This document shows positions 50,838 through 62,720 of a DNA stretch of 64,000 bases, piece after piece (position 1 is the first letter of the stretch; each line of letters begins with the position of its first letter). The stretch spans positions 530,875 through 594,874 of the forward strand of contig VXAU01000926.1 in the NCBI GenBank assembly GCA_013399695.1. Reading direction: 5' to 3'. The notes below the pieces were generated by a model. The model had not been told where the DNA came from and did not search any database. It was given only the letters and a program-made list of their open reading frames with translations. A program made the translations under genes and the position numbers. This DNA is from Formicarius rufipectus (Eukaryota > Chordata > Aves > Passeriformes > Formicariidae).

Positions 50838-52219
50838 ACCTTGACCTGTTTTAACAGAGAGCATGAAGATGTAACAGAAACAAAAAATTATCATTAAACA
50901 TTCAATTTCTTACAGTCCAGCCCCTAAACACTAGGTTCCAAGCTATGATGCCACTGAGATTTTTCTCCTCTTTAATTACCAGTTTCTGAGGTGTCTTTTT
51001 TTATTAAGCATCTGAGATGCTAATTGTTCAGCCATATGTTTTTTTATCTTAGTTAACTCCTCTATTACAGCAGTGCAGAAATTAGCTGTTTGCTGAAAAC
51101 TAGACACACCTATTGCAGTTCTGTGTTGCAACAGTATTTATAAAACACACAGTCAACACAAGCAATGTTTCTTAGTTATTTTAGGTTGCTTACTTTCTTT
51201 CAAAGGTAATTCAGCGATGTTCATCTTTCCTGTTTAACAAAATCTTCCTCAGCAAGAAGATTCCAACAAATGAGAACACTAGAGACTGTGTTTCTATGCA
51301 GAATTGTTTGGTAAACTTTCCTAGCCATTCTAGAAACTTTCCTACAAGCTTCAGCTTACCTCACAAAGATTCTAGAATAACTCTTGTTGGGGATGTGGGT
51401 TTATGACAGCTCTTGACTCGTACTGGAACTAATCCCAATTATAATAATCTAATCACTAATCCCCATTTCAATAATTTTAAGTTTAGTCAAACCAGTATAG
51501 TAGCTCAGCCAGAAACATCAGAGAAAAATGTTATAATAAACAGAGTACTGACAGTTGTTGATGTTTCATGCAGGGAGTCCTTCCCACTTTCAACCATTTT
51601 GCTTTAAATGTTAGTTACTGCCTGCAGCACTGCTTACAGTCATGCTCTCTTCTTTGAGGTTAACTGCTGTTAGCAGCAATGCAAAATTTTAGTTGAAAAA
51701 AAAAGTATCATTAGAGACAGAAGAAAAACACTTGAAAGGAATTATAGTAATACTTCCTACTTCCTTCAAAATGCCATAATTTGGCAGTCAGGTTTCTACA
51801 GAGTACCACATATATAAATTCATAGTTTATGTGTAACCTGAATTTCTTCTTAAAAGGAAAGAGAAGAATTCTATGAGTCCAACCTATGAGATACTTTCAA
51901 TATAAATACTTTATTCAACTGATATCCCTCAGTGTACCCTCTGGTCATTCTGACCTATGGTAAAATTTCTTCCTAAACCTCTATTTGAGGAGCAGTGAAA
52001 CGTCAAGTTTGTGAGCTAGACACCAAAGACCAGAGAAACTACTGCTAGTAGAAATTTCAGTTTTCAACTGTCAGTGCTTCAGAAAATGTAAAAAAAGACA
52101 TTACTTTGAGGAGCTGAATTCTCCAGACAGTCAGTCATAGTTACCACTCAGTGGGTATCCATCAAGGGTCACAAGAATGATCAAGGGCATTCTTTTATGA
52201 GGAAGTGAACTGGGATTGG

Positions 52220-52536
52220 TTTAGGCTGGAGTAGAGAAGGCTCAAATGTGTAAGTATCTGATAGGATGGTGTTAAAAGGATGGACCCAGACGCTTGTTAG
52301 TGTATAATGACAAGAAACAATGAGTACAAACTGTAAGACAGTAAAAGAAAACACTTTTTTATTGTTGTTGAACATTGGATCATGTTTCCTGGAGAGGTTG
52401 TGAAGTCTTCAACCTTGGCTATATTCAAACTCAGCTCAGTGCAGTCTTGGCCAACCTTCTGTAGCTCACCCAGCCTGAGCAGGAGGATTGGACTAGACAG
52501 TCATGAAAGGTCTCTTCCACTCTCAGCTATTCTGTA
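52220..52536 (+). mobile_element. CR1 LINE 3'-end fragment
   Basis: Co-linear with a CR1 3' region: gtaagtatctgatagg, ggtgttaaaaggatgg, an acaagaaacaatgagtacaa-like segment, ctggagaggttgtgaagtc, ggattggactagacagtcat and a ctcttccactctcagctatt / ctgtaga ending. This is the region from the end of the reverse transcriptase ORF to the 3' terminus. It is the best preserved 3' tail in the window, but heavily mutated and non-coding. Confidence 0.85.
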
Positions 52537-54507
52537 GAAAGTAAGCACTGAGTCCTTAACTTCCATCTTCCTGTCAGATCCTACTTGTTATAGTGGGACT
52601 ATTTCTTGGTCCTTAGAGGCTTTCCTAAAAGCTTGCATTCTGAGTGTAGAGCCTGCTCTGCCCTTCCTTCCCATGTTGCTTAACCACTGAATCTACTCAC
52701 AGACTATTGTGTAGAATCTGGCAAGGGAAGTGCCACACATTTGTTACTGACATCACAAAAGAGCTTTCTCTCTCCAAGTGACATAGCCCTCAGCAGACCA
52801 GAAGTAGAGATCTCAGCCTTTGGAAGGGTATGGCTCATGCAGGAGGACAACTGCACTGGGCATGTCTGTCAGTTTTGTCCCCTTTGTACCCTGATAGCTT
52901 TCTACCAGGAGATTTTTGCCTTCTGAGAGATATGCACCTTCTAGCCTGAAGATGAAATTCTATGACTTCCATGAAACCTTGTCACATCTCCCTGAATTCT
53001 TCCAGTTCAACAAATGTAGACTCAAGGGACAACATTTTGCCACTGAATGCCTTAAGCTGTCTGTGCTGGTTTTGCCACATGCAAATGGAGCAAGTTATGA
53101 TATATGCAGCGTTAAAGGATTTTGTCACTCTGTCAGGAGGTGAGCACTGAGAATCCCATATTTTTTCCCATTCACAGATGAAGTTGCAGTCCAGATAAAC
53201 TTCTCTTTGTCTTTTCATGCCTGGATTTGTTCAGGTTCTCGTGGTGGACAGCAGTTTTGCTTTCTCAACACTCCCTATACGATTGTCGTGGCTAGTACTG
53301 TGCTGATGTACACTGTGGAGAATGAATACTTGTAAAAAATACAGTGCAGCAAATCTATCTAGATCAAAATTAGAATTAACAAATATTTAATTTCAAAACC
53401 TCATAATTTCAGTTAGGCTTTGAATAGGTTGCTTAAAGTAACCTTGAGAATACAGGGGAGAATTTTTGGTATAAAAAAGGGTGAGAGCATAGTAAAAACT
53501 AGGAGTAGGACAGAGAGCTGTTTTTCCTAGAGGTCCATGGAACAAACTCAAGGATTCACTGGAAGAATTTGTCCTATGGAAACATTTCCAAATTGCATTC
53601 TGATACATCTGGAAAGCCATTATAAGCTGTAAGGAACAGGAGCAACTGACTGTGTTACCTTGTGTACACAAGGAATTTCACAGTGAAGTTAACTTCCCTA
53701 AATGCTTCACTACTAGGTAGAAGTAGGACAAATTTGTCAAGAGAAATTAGTCCCCGCTAAAAAAAATAACCTGTAACCTGAAATAGTGTCAGCTGGGAAG
53801 TCTGTACTCATGATACATTTACTAATGTTTTAATGGTTCTTTTGCCAATAATGAGCTTATAAAATATATGACTTGTACCTTGTAATGTAATGTGTTACCC
53901 AAGTGTATTGATTTCCTTTCAGTTTCAAGGTGTCAAGAATTTTTAATGTAATGGGCTTGTTTGCAGGCTGTGCAAATCTTCTGAGAGAGGAAAAGGTTGT
54001 GTCTGCACCAATTGTGAATTATTCAGTGTAAACACATCTTTATGGAAAGCAAACCAAAGTAGTCACTCTCCCACTCAGTGATTTATTCTTCCTGTATTTT
54101 AAGGCTCTTCAAAGGATAACTCTTATCTCCTTCATTATTGTCCTTTAATGATGCTAAGGTTATTCTGAAATACAGAAGCAATAAGGACTCTAATTGCTTG
54201 CTCAGGCATCCATCTCACATTTCCATTCCACTCAAAGCTGTCAGGAGAGAAATCTTTTTAGCAACTTGTATGAATATCCTGCCATTTAAAAATGTCCAGC
54301 ACATAGCCCAGAAGCTGGACAATTGACTTTAACGAGAGATTCTGATGATTGGAAGTAATTCATCTCCATGCAGGTTTTTCCTTGACATTTTTTATTTTCC
54401 TCTCCCCACAAGAGGATTATCCATTTAATGATTGGGTTTTGTCACATTTCTACCGACAAATGGTGGGTTGCAGAAACAGCTGAGGGAGGAGGAATTGAAG
54501 GAATCTG
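52537..54507. other. Intergenic stretch, nothing recognised
   Basis: Ordinary AT-rich DNA between two CR1 fragments. Short open frames only, mutually overlapping around 52916-53218 on both strands. Confidence 0.45.
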
Positions 54508-55990
54508 CTATCACAGAATATGCTGAGTTGGAAAGGATACACGAGGATCATCAGGTCCAACTCCTGGCCCTGCACTGGACCGTCTGCCAGAGTCACACAC
54601 ACCATGTACCTGAAAGAATCATCTAAATGCTTCTGGAACTGTCAGGGTTGGTGCTGTGACCACTGCACTGGGGAGCCTGTTCCAGTTCCCAACCACCCTT
54701 TGGGTGAAGAGCCTTTTCCTAATATCCAACCTAAACCTTTCCTGATACATCTTCAGGCCATTCCCTTGGGTCCTGTCACTGGTCACCACAGAAATCAGTG
54801 CTTGCCCCTCCTCTTCCCCTTATGAGGAAGTTGTAACTACAATGAGGTCTCCCTTCAGTCTCCTCCAGGCTAAACAAACCAAGTGTTCTCAGCCATTTCT
54901 CACACAGCTATCCCTGAAGGTGCTTCATCTTTGTTGCCCTCCTTTGGACACTCTCTAAGAGCTTGATATCTTTCCTATGTTGTGATGCCCCAAACTGCAC
55001 ACAATATTCAAGGTGAGGCCACCCCAGTGCAGGGCAGAGCAGGACAATCCCCTCCCTTGACTGGCTGGCAATATTCTGCCTCATGATCCTCAGGCCACAG
55101 TTGTTCCTCCTGATTCATATTCAACTTTCCATTGGCCAGGACTCCCACATGCCAGGTCCCTTTCCATGACAGTGCTCTCCAGCACTTCATTCCCCAGTCT
55201 ATCCATACATCTGGATTTGCTCCATACAAGATTACATCAACTGACTTCCCTTGATCAGCTAAGTATGTTACCTTGTCATGTAAGGAAATCAGGTTTGATA
55301 AGCAGAACTTTCCTCTCATGAAGCTGCACTGGCTGTGTCTTTGAAGACAATGACTGCATTGTCTTTAAGATGTTTTACAATACTTCCAGAATAATCTTCT
55401 CCATAGCTTTACCAGGCACTGAAGTGAGAGGCCCATAGTTTCTGTGATCCTCCTTCTTGCCCTTCTTGAAAACTGAGATAACATTCACCAGCTCCCAGTC
55501 AGCTGGGACCTCTCTGGATTCCCAAGACCACTCAAAAATCGTCAAAAGATGTTCTGTGATGATATCAGCTAGCTCTTTGATGATTCTGGGATGAATCCCA
55601 TGAGATCCCATAGATTTGTAGAGATCCAGCTGAAGCAGCGGATCCTGCACAGGGAGTTAATCATTCTCACAGTCATAGTCCTCTAGCTCAGGGCACTGAG
55701 AAGCCCTTGGTTCATCTTCAGTGATGAAGACAGGCAAAGAAAGCATTAAATACCTCTGCCTTGTCTCTGTCCCTGTTTGTGAGGTGACCAACCTCATTCT
55801 GTAATGGGCCAATGATATTTCTATACTGCCTATTACTGTTTATATATTTGAAAAACGTCTTTTTATTGTCCCCCACATTTCTGGCCAGCTTCAACTCCAG
55901 TTGATTTTGGCTGCAGAATTTTCTCTCTATAGTGGCAAGCAGCATCTCTGAATTTTCCTGTGTCACTTGACCTTGCTTCCACTGTGTTGT
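54508..55990 (-). mobile_element. CR1 LINE, 5'-truncated and internally deleted, minus strand
   Basis: Read on the minus strand, open blocks at 55718-55966, 55375-55650 and 55008-55319 match CR1 ORF2: a KLARNVGDNKKTFFKYI block, KSMGSHGIHPRIIKELADII, the VPADWELVNVISVFKKGKKE block and LISLHDKVTYLADQGKSVDV. Just after that last block, near 55228, the frame jumps to a region matching the later LGNE...GKLNMNQ part, so the palm with the catalytic Asp-Asp box is missing. The 3' UTR runs down to a reversed CR1 end (tcacagaata, 54511-54520). Frameshifts and stops are frequent. Not capable of movement. Confidence 0.9.
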
Positions 55991-56398
55991 TCTTTGCTCA
56001 GAAGCTCATCCAGAGCTACTAGTGAAACACTCACTGTTATACTGTGGTTTCAGATTTCATAATTTTATGGGGTGAGATGAAGAAGGAGAGAAAAAGGGAG
56101 AGGGAGAAAACAGACAATGAACAAACAGGGGAAAAATCTTGATGGTCCTTAGGCTACATTAAAGGTGAAAGATAATCCCAGCAAAACAGGACATTCTGTA
56201 CCATAGAAGATCCTACTGTGAGAAATCACAAGGGACAGTTAAATGAGAAGAAACAAAATCTCTCAACTCCAGAAGATGAAGAATGCAAAGCCCCTCTGTC
56301 CAGTATCTAGGCGAGTTCCTCAGGTGACCCTTGTGGAGATATTCTGTCCCAGGATATCTTCAAAGCTCAATACAAAGTGCCATCTTTATCAAGGAGAG
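55991..56398. other. Unassigned stretch between CR1 and the poly-A tract
   Basis: About 400 bp, purine-rich at 56077-56125, with no recognised repeat. It directly precedes a long A-rich tract on the + strand, so it might be the 3' end of an old retroposed transcript, but I recognise no parent gene. Confidence 0.3.
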
Positions 56399-56450
56399 AA
56401 AAAAAACCAAACAAAACAAAAAAAACCCAAAAAACAAAAACCAAAAACCA

Positions 56451-56538
<88 letters not shown>

Positions 56539-56554
56539 AAACAAAAAAAAAAAA
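56399..56554. repeat. Long poly-A tract with CAAAA leader
   Basis: A/C-rich leader (56399-56450), then 33 A (56452-56484), one C, 52 A (56486-56537), and a short AACAAACA end. The lysine-rich and phenylalanine-rich frames over it are artefacts. Homopolymers of this length are prone to sequencing error. Confidence 0.95.
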
Positions 56555-59500
56555 GTGAGACCTAGATAATTACTCAGTTCCAATCCTGATTAATGAAGAA
56601 TTATTCCTATCATAATTTCCACTTTCTTTTTGCATCTTGTGCATTTTGAATGATTACAAAATTCCTCTCTATTTCTGAATGAATATTCCATTTTCATTAA
56701 TTAGAACTCAAAGACAATTCTCCAAAGATTTAACCTGATTATTCCTACTTTTAATTTTATTTCAATACTTCTCAGTACTCAGAAATATTAAGAAAAAATC
56801 TAGAACATAAACCTGATAACTGCAGAATTAATCGGCAATTTCTGTATACTCACCTGTTTCTGGTCACAGCTGAAGTAACTTCAAGGACAGAACTGTATAC
56901 TCACAGAATTTGTTTAATAGATAAATTCAGTATTCACCACACTTATATGGTTGATAAATGCAATACATCTTCACTTGAGAGAGCTTCTTATTCATACACA
57001 ATGTCACAAAAAATCCAATCAGCAATATAAATTTGCTCTATAGAAACAAAACATAAAGCTGGAATATCCACAGTTGAGCAAGAGACATTCCTACTGCCAC
57101 ATAAATTATGGACTGATGTACAGGCAGCCTACACATTGCTCAAGCTTTGGCACAGAAGGGGTGTTAGTATCTCTTGTTATTGAATTACAAAAGTATGGAA
57201 ATAACATTTGTGTGACAGCATAAAATCTGAAGTTGTTCATTAACCGATGTTCTTGCACAGCTGCTGAGCTATCTGATAGCATAAATTTGACTTCTTAAAA
57301 AGCTATATGACATGTTCTGGCATTTCCTGAAATAAAGTCCTCTCCATGAGTACTGTGACCAAGTCTAAGCCAGCAGAATGAGGTGGTGTAACCTAGCTGC
57401 AGTGACCCAAGGTCTGTTCTTGTCTGCAGCTCCCTTTCCCCTTGGTACAGGACCGTAGTCTTGCTTCACAACACAACCACTTGTGTATTTGCACCCTAAT
57501 CTAGTTCAGTTTGAGGCATCCAATCTTAAACCTATTTATGCTAGCCTGGACCATTACAGCAGAAGTAGGTCAGGGAAAAAGTAATATGGCAGTTCTCAGA
57601 GGATAGCAATCTAAACAAGAGTATATGCAGAACAGTGTTGCATTTATTGTTTTCACTGAGACCTAATAGGATGTTGTATAGGAAAGGAAGTGTTGTAAAA
57701 GAGTCAGAAAAAACAAAACCTTAAGAAATCTCTGTAATGAATCACACTGCTGTGTTTCACTGTGGCATAGGAAGATTTATTTAGGATTAATTTCTATCTA
57801 CTTTTATTTTTAAAATTGATTGTTTCTTTGCGTCTTAGCTGTGGAGGTCCTAAGATAAAAGTCAGAAATACAGTCACTACTGCAGCAAGGTACTGATGAC
57901 AAGAATCGATTGTGACATACAAAGTTCTAGACACAGGGTAATTCTACTGTTTCCTGAATGTCCTGATAAACAGAGTCCTCTTGAGCTCAGAATTTAATAC
58001 ACCATAATAGGAGACAGTAATTCTTGGAGTCAAGAATGCAGGACTAGACTGAGAAGTGCTGTTTTGGAAAACAGTGAATGACGTGATACAGAATTATCCA
58101 GTGTAACCCAAAGCAGGCAAAAATCCATTTTGTAACATATCTACAGTGCAATAGCTAGCACTAATATAGTGCTGTTAGTATCACAAAAAGTGACAAAGGA
58201 AAATGAATACATTTTTGGGTGGTTTGAGTGGGTTGTATATGCATGATCTTAGAATAAGAGGGCTCTTCAGTCTAGCAGACAAAGCTATACTGCAGACAAC
58301 AATTAAAATACAATTTTTACTAAGAATGCTCATTAACTGCTGGAAAAACTTCTTTATGAATGTCCTAAAATCTCCCTTAAGTCTTCATATATAGAAAAGA
58401 TCTTCAAATAGAAGCTACATCCAGTTCTGCTGGAGATTTAAAGGAATTACTTGATAATATTCAGTCGCTTATGAGAGGCAAAGTTTGTTAAGATTATTGC
58501 AAGAGTCTTCTGGCATGAAAAACTACAGCACTTCTGAAGAATTTTTATCTACAGAGCCACAGAAAATCCATGTTTGTGTGAAGAATGCTAAATGAGAAAT
58601 TATATGTATTTCATTTGCTGTGATACACTTGCATAAGAGTTACTCACAATTGTGTCAGAAACAAAACTAAATGTGTTGATTGAATTATTGTTTATACAAT
58701 GCTTGCTTTTGCTTTCAGTCAAAAGACATGTCTTCGTTGCAGTCTAGCTTCTAACACAAGATGCTCAACAAAAGCATGCAGGGTAGTATACAATATAGAT
58801 ACCAAATACCTTTTTTTTGGTAATATGCTAGGTATACCTATCACATTATGCCAGTAAAGAAAACTTACTAAGGAAAATAAATCTTAAAAATCTTAACATA
58901 GCTTCATTAATTCAGTTTTGTCAGAAATTTCAGATTTTCTTCCTTTGTGAAGAGCATGCACTTTGCATTACAACAGAAGACAATTTGTATGTCAAAAGTG
59001 AAAAAAAAAAAAAGTAGTAAGCTTCTGATAAAGTAAAATTGAAACAAAGAGAAGGATCTTCTCCTGTTGATATTTAACTTCATGCAGTGAATATACATAA
59101 ACTGAGGAAGGCTGTTGAACCTGAATTCAGTAGCATTAGACAAAAGTCTGTTGAGTACTGGATTGTATTCAGTGTTTAAAATATGAGCTACTAGGACTGA
59201 AAATTTTATGCCAATTTTCATGCTGCATATCAGAACAACAAAAACTGTTCCTGAAATTTAGTTTTGTATATTCGTGCCAATGAATATATGTCACTTTCTA
59301 CTCTGGAATTAACCAACCAATGTTAGAAAAATGAAAAATCAAGTGGAGGAATAAGAAATAGGATGCAACCTACTTAGCAAAGGCTGAAAGGGTGCATGAT
59401 AGTGAGTAGGTTTAGAAAAGGAAATATTTTTTCTTCAGTATTCATATAAACAGACACCAGCAAAATATGAAAACAACTGAACAGATCAGATTAACTAAAA

Positions 59501-62049
59501 CAAAATTAGAAATTTTATACTCCACATTTGTGACTTAAACCTCTTTCAGGGGAATGGAAAGATAAATCTTTACATATAACTTATCTGGTTTCATGATGGC
59601 TTTTTGTAACATTCTTTAGTGTGTAATGGTAAGATTATTGAGATGCATTTTGTTTTCTGTGTATTGACAAATAAAGCAGAACATATGTGGCTTCCAGACA
59701 CCATTAAGTGTTTCTTGTTCCCAGACACCATTAATAATCCTCATCTTCTACAGGAACCGATGTAAGACACCTTCTTTCTCCAGTTAATTTTGAATAGAAA
59801 GTGTTACTAAGTGTGTCATTGTGTTCTATCTTATGCAACTTCCCTTCTTTCACTGCTCTTGAGAATCACTGAACCTTAAATGCCCATTTTTTAGTGTTTG
59901 CACAATACGAAATTCATCCACTTACAGTCAGATATTAGCATGAAACAGGCATCTTTTCAGCAGAGACCAAGCATCAAAAGGAGAAAAAGTTATTATTTCT
60001 TTCTATCACAGACATAGTACATGTTCATGTTTGTAAGTGATTGAGCTTGTTGATGGAGCAGCAGCGACAGCCAAGCCAGAAGCCCAGGGTCACAGAAAAG
60101 GAAATAGATCACATGCCCACTCTGCCAAAGGGCAGATCAGGTCAGCTGCTCAACTAACAGCCCACTGATCTCCAGCCTATAGTGTGCCAGGGCAGGAAGC
60201 CACAGCACGAGGCACAGTGTGCCGGCACTGTTGCTCAGATGTGAGTCAAAATCAAGGCTAGTGCTCAAATTCAGCTCCCAAGCTAGCCAGTAAAGTTTGT
60301 ATGTCTGAGATGGGGTTGGTCAGGGCCATTGTAGGCTTTGGTGCTGTCGTTGCCCTGGGAAAGCCATGCACCAGTCCTATCTGCATCATGGAGCTCTGAA
60401 AGTGGCATGTTCCAGTCTAATTTCTAGTTCAGAAAATCAAGGAACCAGGAGCCTGGAGTCTCTCATGATTCAGTTCTTTTCAACTGCTTAGCCATGACCA
60501 CATTTTTTGACAGATATCTGTAAAATCCTTGCTTTCTGTTGGATATTTTTGCTGCATTGAACTTTAAGAATGAGGAAGTTACCAAATTAATACAATACTT
60601 GAAGGACGAAAATATTTAAGCATTTTTTTCTACTATTGGCTGTTTTTCACATACAGTTCTCTGGTCTGGGTTGCAGTCTGCCACAGAAACACAAAATAGC
60701 TCTAAGAAAAAAATCTGATCTCTGTAGGCATGCACTTGAGTTCCGAGACGTGAGAAAAAGATGGGTTGCTAATTGCCTATATTTTATCAGATTCTCTGGA
60801 TTTTTTCAAAAGCCATCTGTCTATGTGGAAAAAAAAAAAAACAACAACAAAAAAACAAACATGCTGTTGCATGTACAGCAATTATTTGTCAATGATTTGG
60901 TGTGAAATGAAAAAAAATCAGACTTACTTATGACCTGTTTCATCTGGTTAGTCTTAACTAAAGAAATGAGAATATTGTGCAATGTACTGTGTTGATTTTT
61001 CTTACTAAGACTTTAATAACCAAGTACTCTTATTAGCTAAAATGTTGCAGCTCTGTGAAAACTTCACTTAATGCATGCTGTGTGTAACTCAGTAATCAGA
61101 GTGGAATTTACTGCAGTTTGTAGCCTGACCTGTCTTTGTTCACTACTTGGAATCATGGTGTGAGCACCAGCTGTCTTTGAGGTAGCTGCTCTTTAGTTAT
61201 CTTAAATGGGGTATGCTGTAGCATAGTGATTAGTTTAGAAAAATTGAATCCCTTTAAAATTAATTATTTTCCTGTTGGCTAGACTTAAAGGAAAGAGGTA
61301 GGATTTATCCACTTTTGTCTCCTATTGATGTTATTTACACTACCAAGTTCACACCCTATCATATTCTGCCAGTCTCGATAATCCTTCCATATGATTTATA
61401 TGCTGAGTAAGAAACATGGAAATCTATTGGGTGATAGATTGTATAGATTATATTACTTGATGCAACTTCAGTCCTTGGAACTATGATTACTATATTACCA
61501 AGTATCTGAAAAGGATGTTGTATCACAGTATTTCAGCAATTCTCCCTTTGGCAATTACACTCCTGTCCTACATAATTTGAAACCATTTAGAAAATCTTCG
61601 AAGAATTCATACAAATATACTATTTTTAAAGGTTTATTTTACCAAGTAAGATGTTTTGATCTAGCTTCTCTCTGTGCCTTTGTAAGGTGTTGTATCTGTT
61701 ACTCTAGTTGGGGATCTAACACTGAGAGGCAATAATGAAATATTATAATTAAGCCTTAAAAGACTTCCTGTAGAGATTACCACAGCCTCACTATCACTGG
61801 ATTATCAGAAACCATTTGCAATTAAAATATATTGAGATTCAGGACTACAACTGCATCTTGGAAAAAACCATATGCAGTCTGAAACTGTCTTCTCTGACAT
61901 TTTGCTTGCAAGAGAAGTAAGAGATTGTCAGACTAATCATTAAAACTGTCAAGAGATTTAATGTTGTCACTGACTGGCAGGGAAGGCATGCTTCAGTTTC
62001 TTGAATGTGTTAAGAAGTGTCTTATGTTTCTAAGTCACTGACCTTATTT
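56555..62049. other. Intergenic stretch, nothing recognised
   Basis: AT-rich DNA with one GC-richer island at about 60050-60420. The longest frame is 104 codons on the minus strand (58907-59221), without a domain. A 14-bp phrase (ccagacaccattaa) occurs twice at about 59694 and 59722. An A/C tract lies at 60829-60860. No gene, RNA gene or datable transposon could be supported. Confidence 0.45.
60829..60860. repeat. Poly-A/(CAA)n simple repeat
   Basis: A13 run followed by CAACAACAAAAAAAC. It accounts for the Asn/Lys-rich end of the local 89-codon frame. Confidence 0.85.
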
Positions 62050-62720
62050 CAGGTATTGTCCATGTGTTTGTTTAAAAGTAAACCAGCAGAAGAAATGAAC
62101 CCAGCTCAAGAGAAATTACAAGTCAGAGCTGGTTTACTAAAAAGATTATAATAAATACAATGATACAGAAAAAAACTGGTTTTAACCCACAAAAACAGAT
62201 GTACACCCCAGCATCCTGGAACAAGAACAGAATGGTCTTCATTAGCCCCTGTGCTGAGCACCACGTGGTCCCCCTGGTTGCACAGTAGAAGGAAAGCTGT
62301 TGGTCAGGATGATGGACACAGTTCTGTTGAAGTATTTGCCACAGTGTTGTCAAGAGTGGTAGTCATTGTCCCACTGAAGTTCTGGTCCTCCTCTGTATCC
62401 AACAAGTAGTACCAGAAGTCCCAAAACCGGATCATATAAAGTCAGGTTCAAATGGGAACACCTGGTACCTCCCTCAGGGGGAGAAGTTTCACAATGAGTG
62501 ATTTAACTCTGTGAGTCATGGGATACTTTTGGAATCTTTGATGGTCTAGGTCTGCAGCTGCCAGCTGTCAAGTCCCTAGTGGGCCATCAGCAGACATGAC
62601 CCCTCAGGCTGGGTGTGAAGGTGCTAATACCTCACCAGACAGGAGTTATCTGAGTCACTGGTGTGAAGATAAACTCCCCTGCCTCTCAGAGTTCTTTCAC
62701 ACCCACCTTGTAGCCTGAGG
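62050..62720 (-). repeat. Possible LTR-type repeat, minus strand
   Basis: Read on the minus strand, the block has a TATA-like ctttatatgatccgg segment (around 62430), about 300 bp of mixed sequence, a tatttattataatc A/T signal-like segment near 62150, and a ttgagctgggttcatttct end. This order (TATA box, then poly(A)-like signal, then short R/U5-like end) is that of a retroviral LTR. The GC content differs from the flanks. I see no paired LTR, internal gene or target duplication, so it would be a solo LTR or another repeat type. Confidence 0.3.

Larger units (their letters stand above)
43576..52219. other. Intergenic stretch with simple repeats only
   Basis: No recognisable gene or transposon. 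Open frames reach 132 codons (45127-45525, + strand) but lack domain signatures, and the frames on opposite strands at 48538-48906 shadow each other. Contents I can name are the A/C tract at 44161, the G/T tract at 46380, an AAC microsatellite (46533-46560), a TA/TG-rich patch (47330-47410) and a TGTT run at 50811. Confidence 0.45.

Noticed and set aside
54432..54825. Plus-strand frames of 64 and 101 codons.
   Set aside because: They are antisense readings of the CR1 3' UTR.
56243..56569. Lys-rich 108-codon frame and its Phe-rich antisense.
   Set aside because: Poly-A tract artefact.
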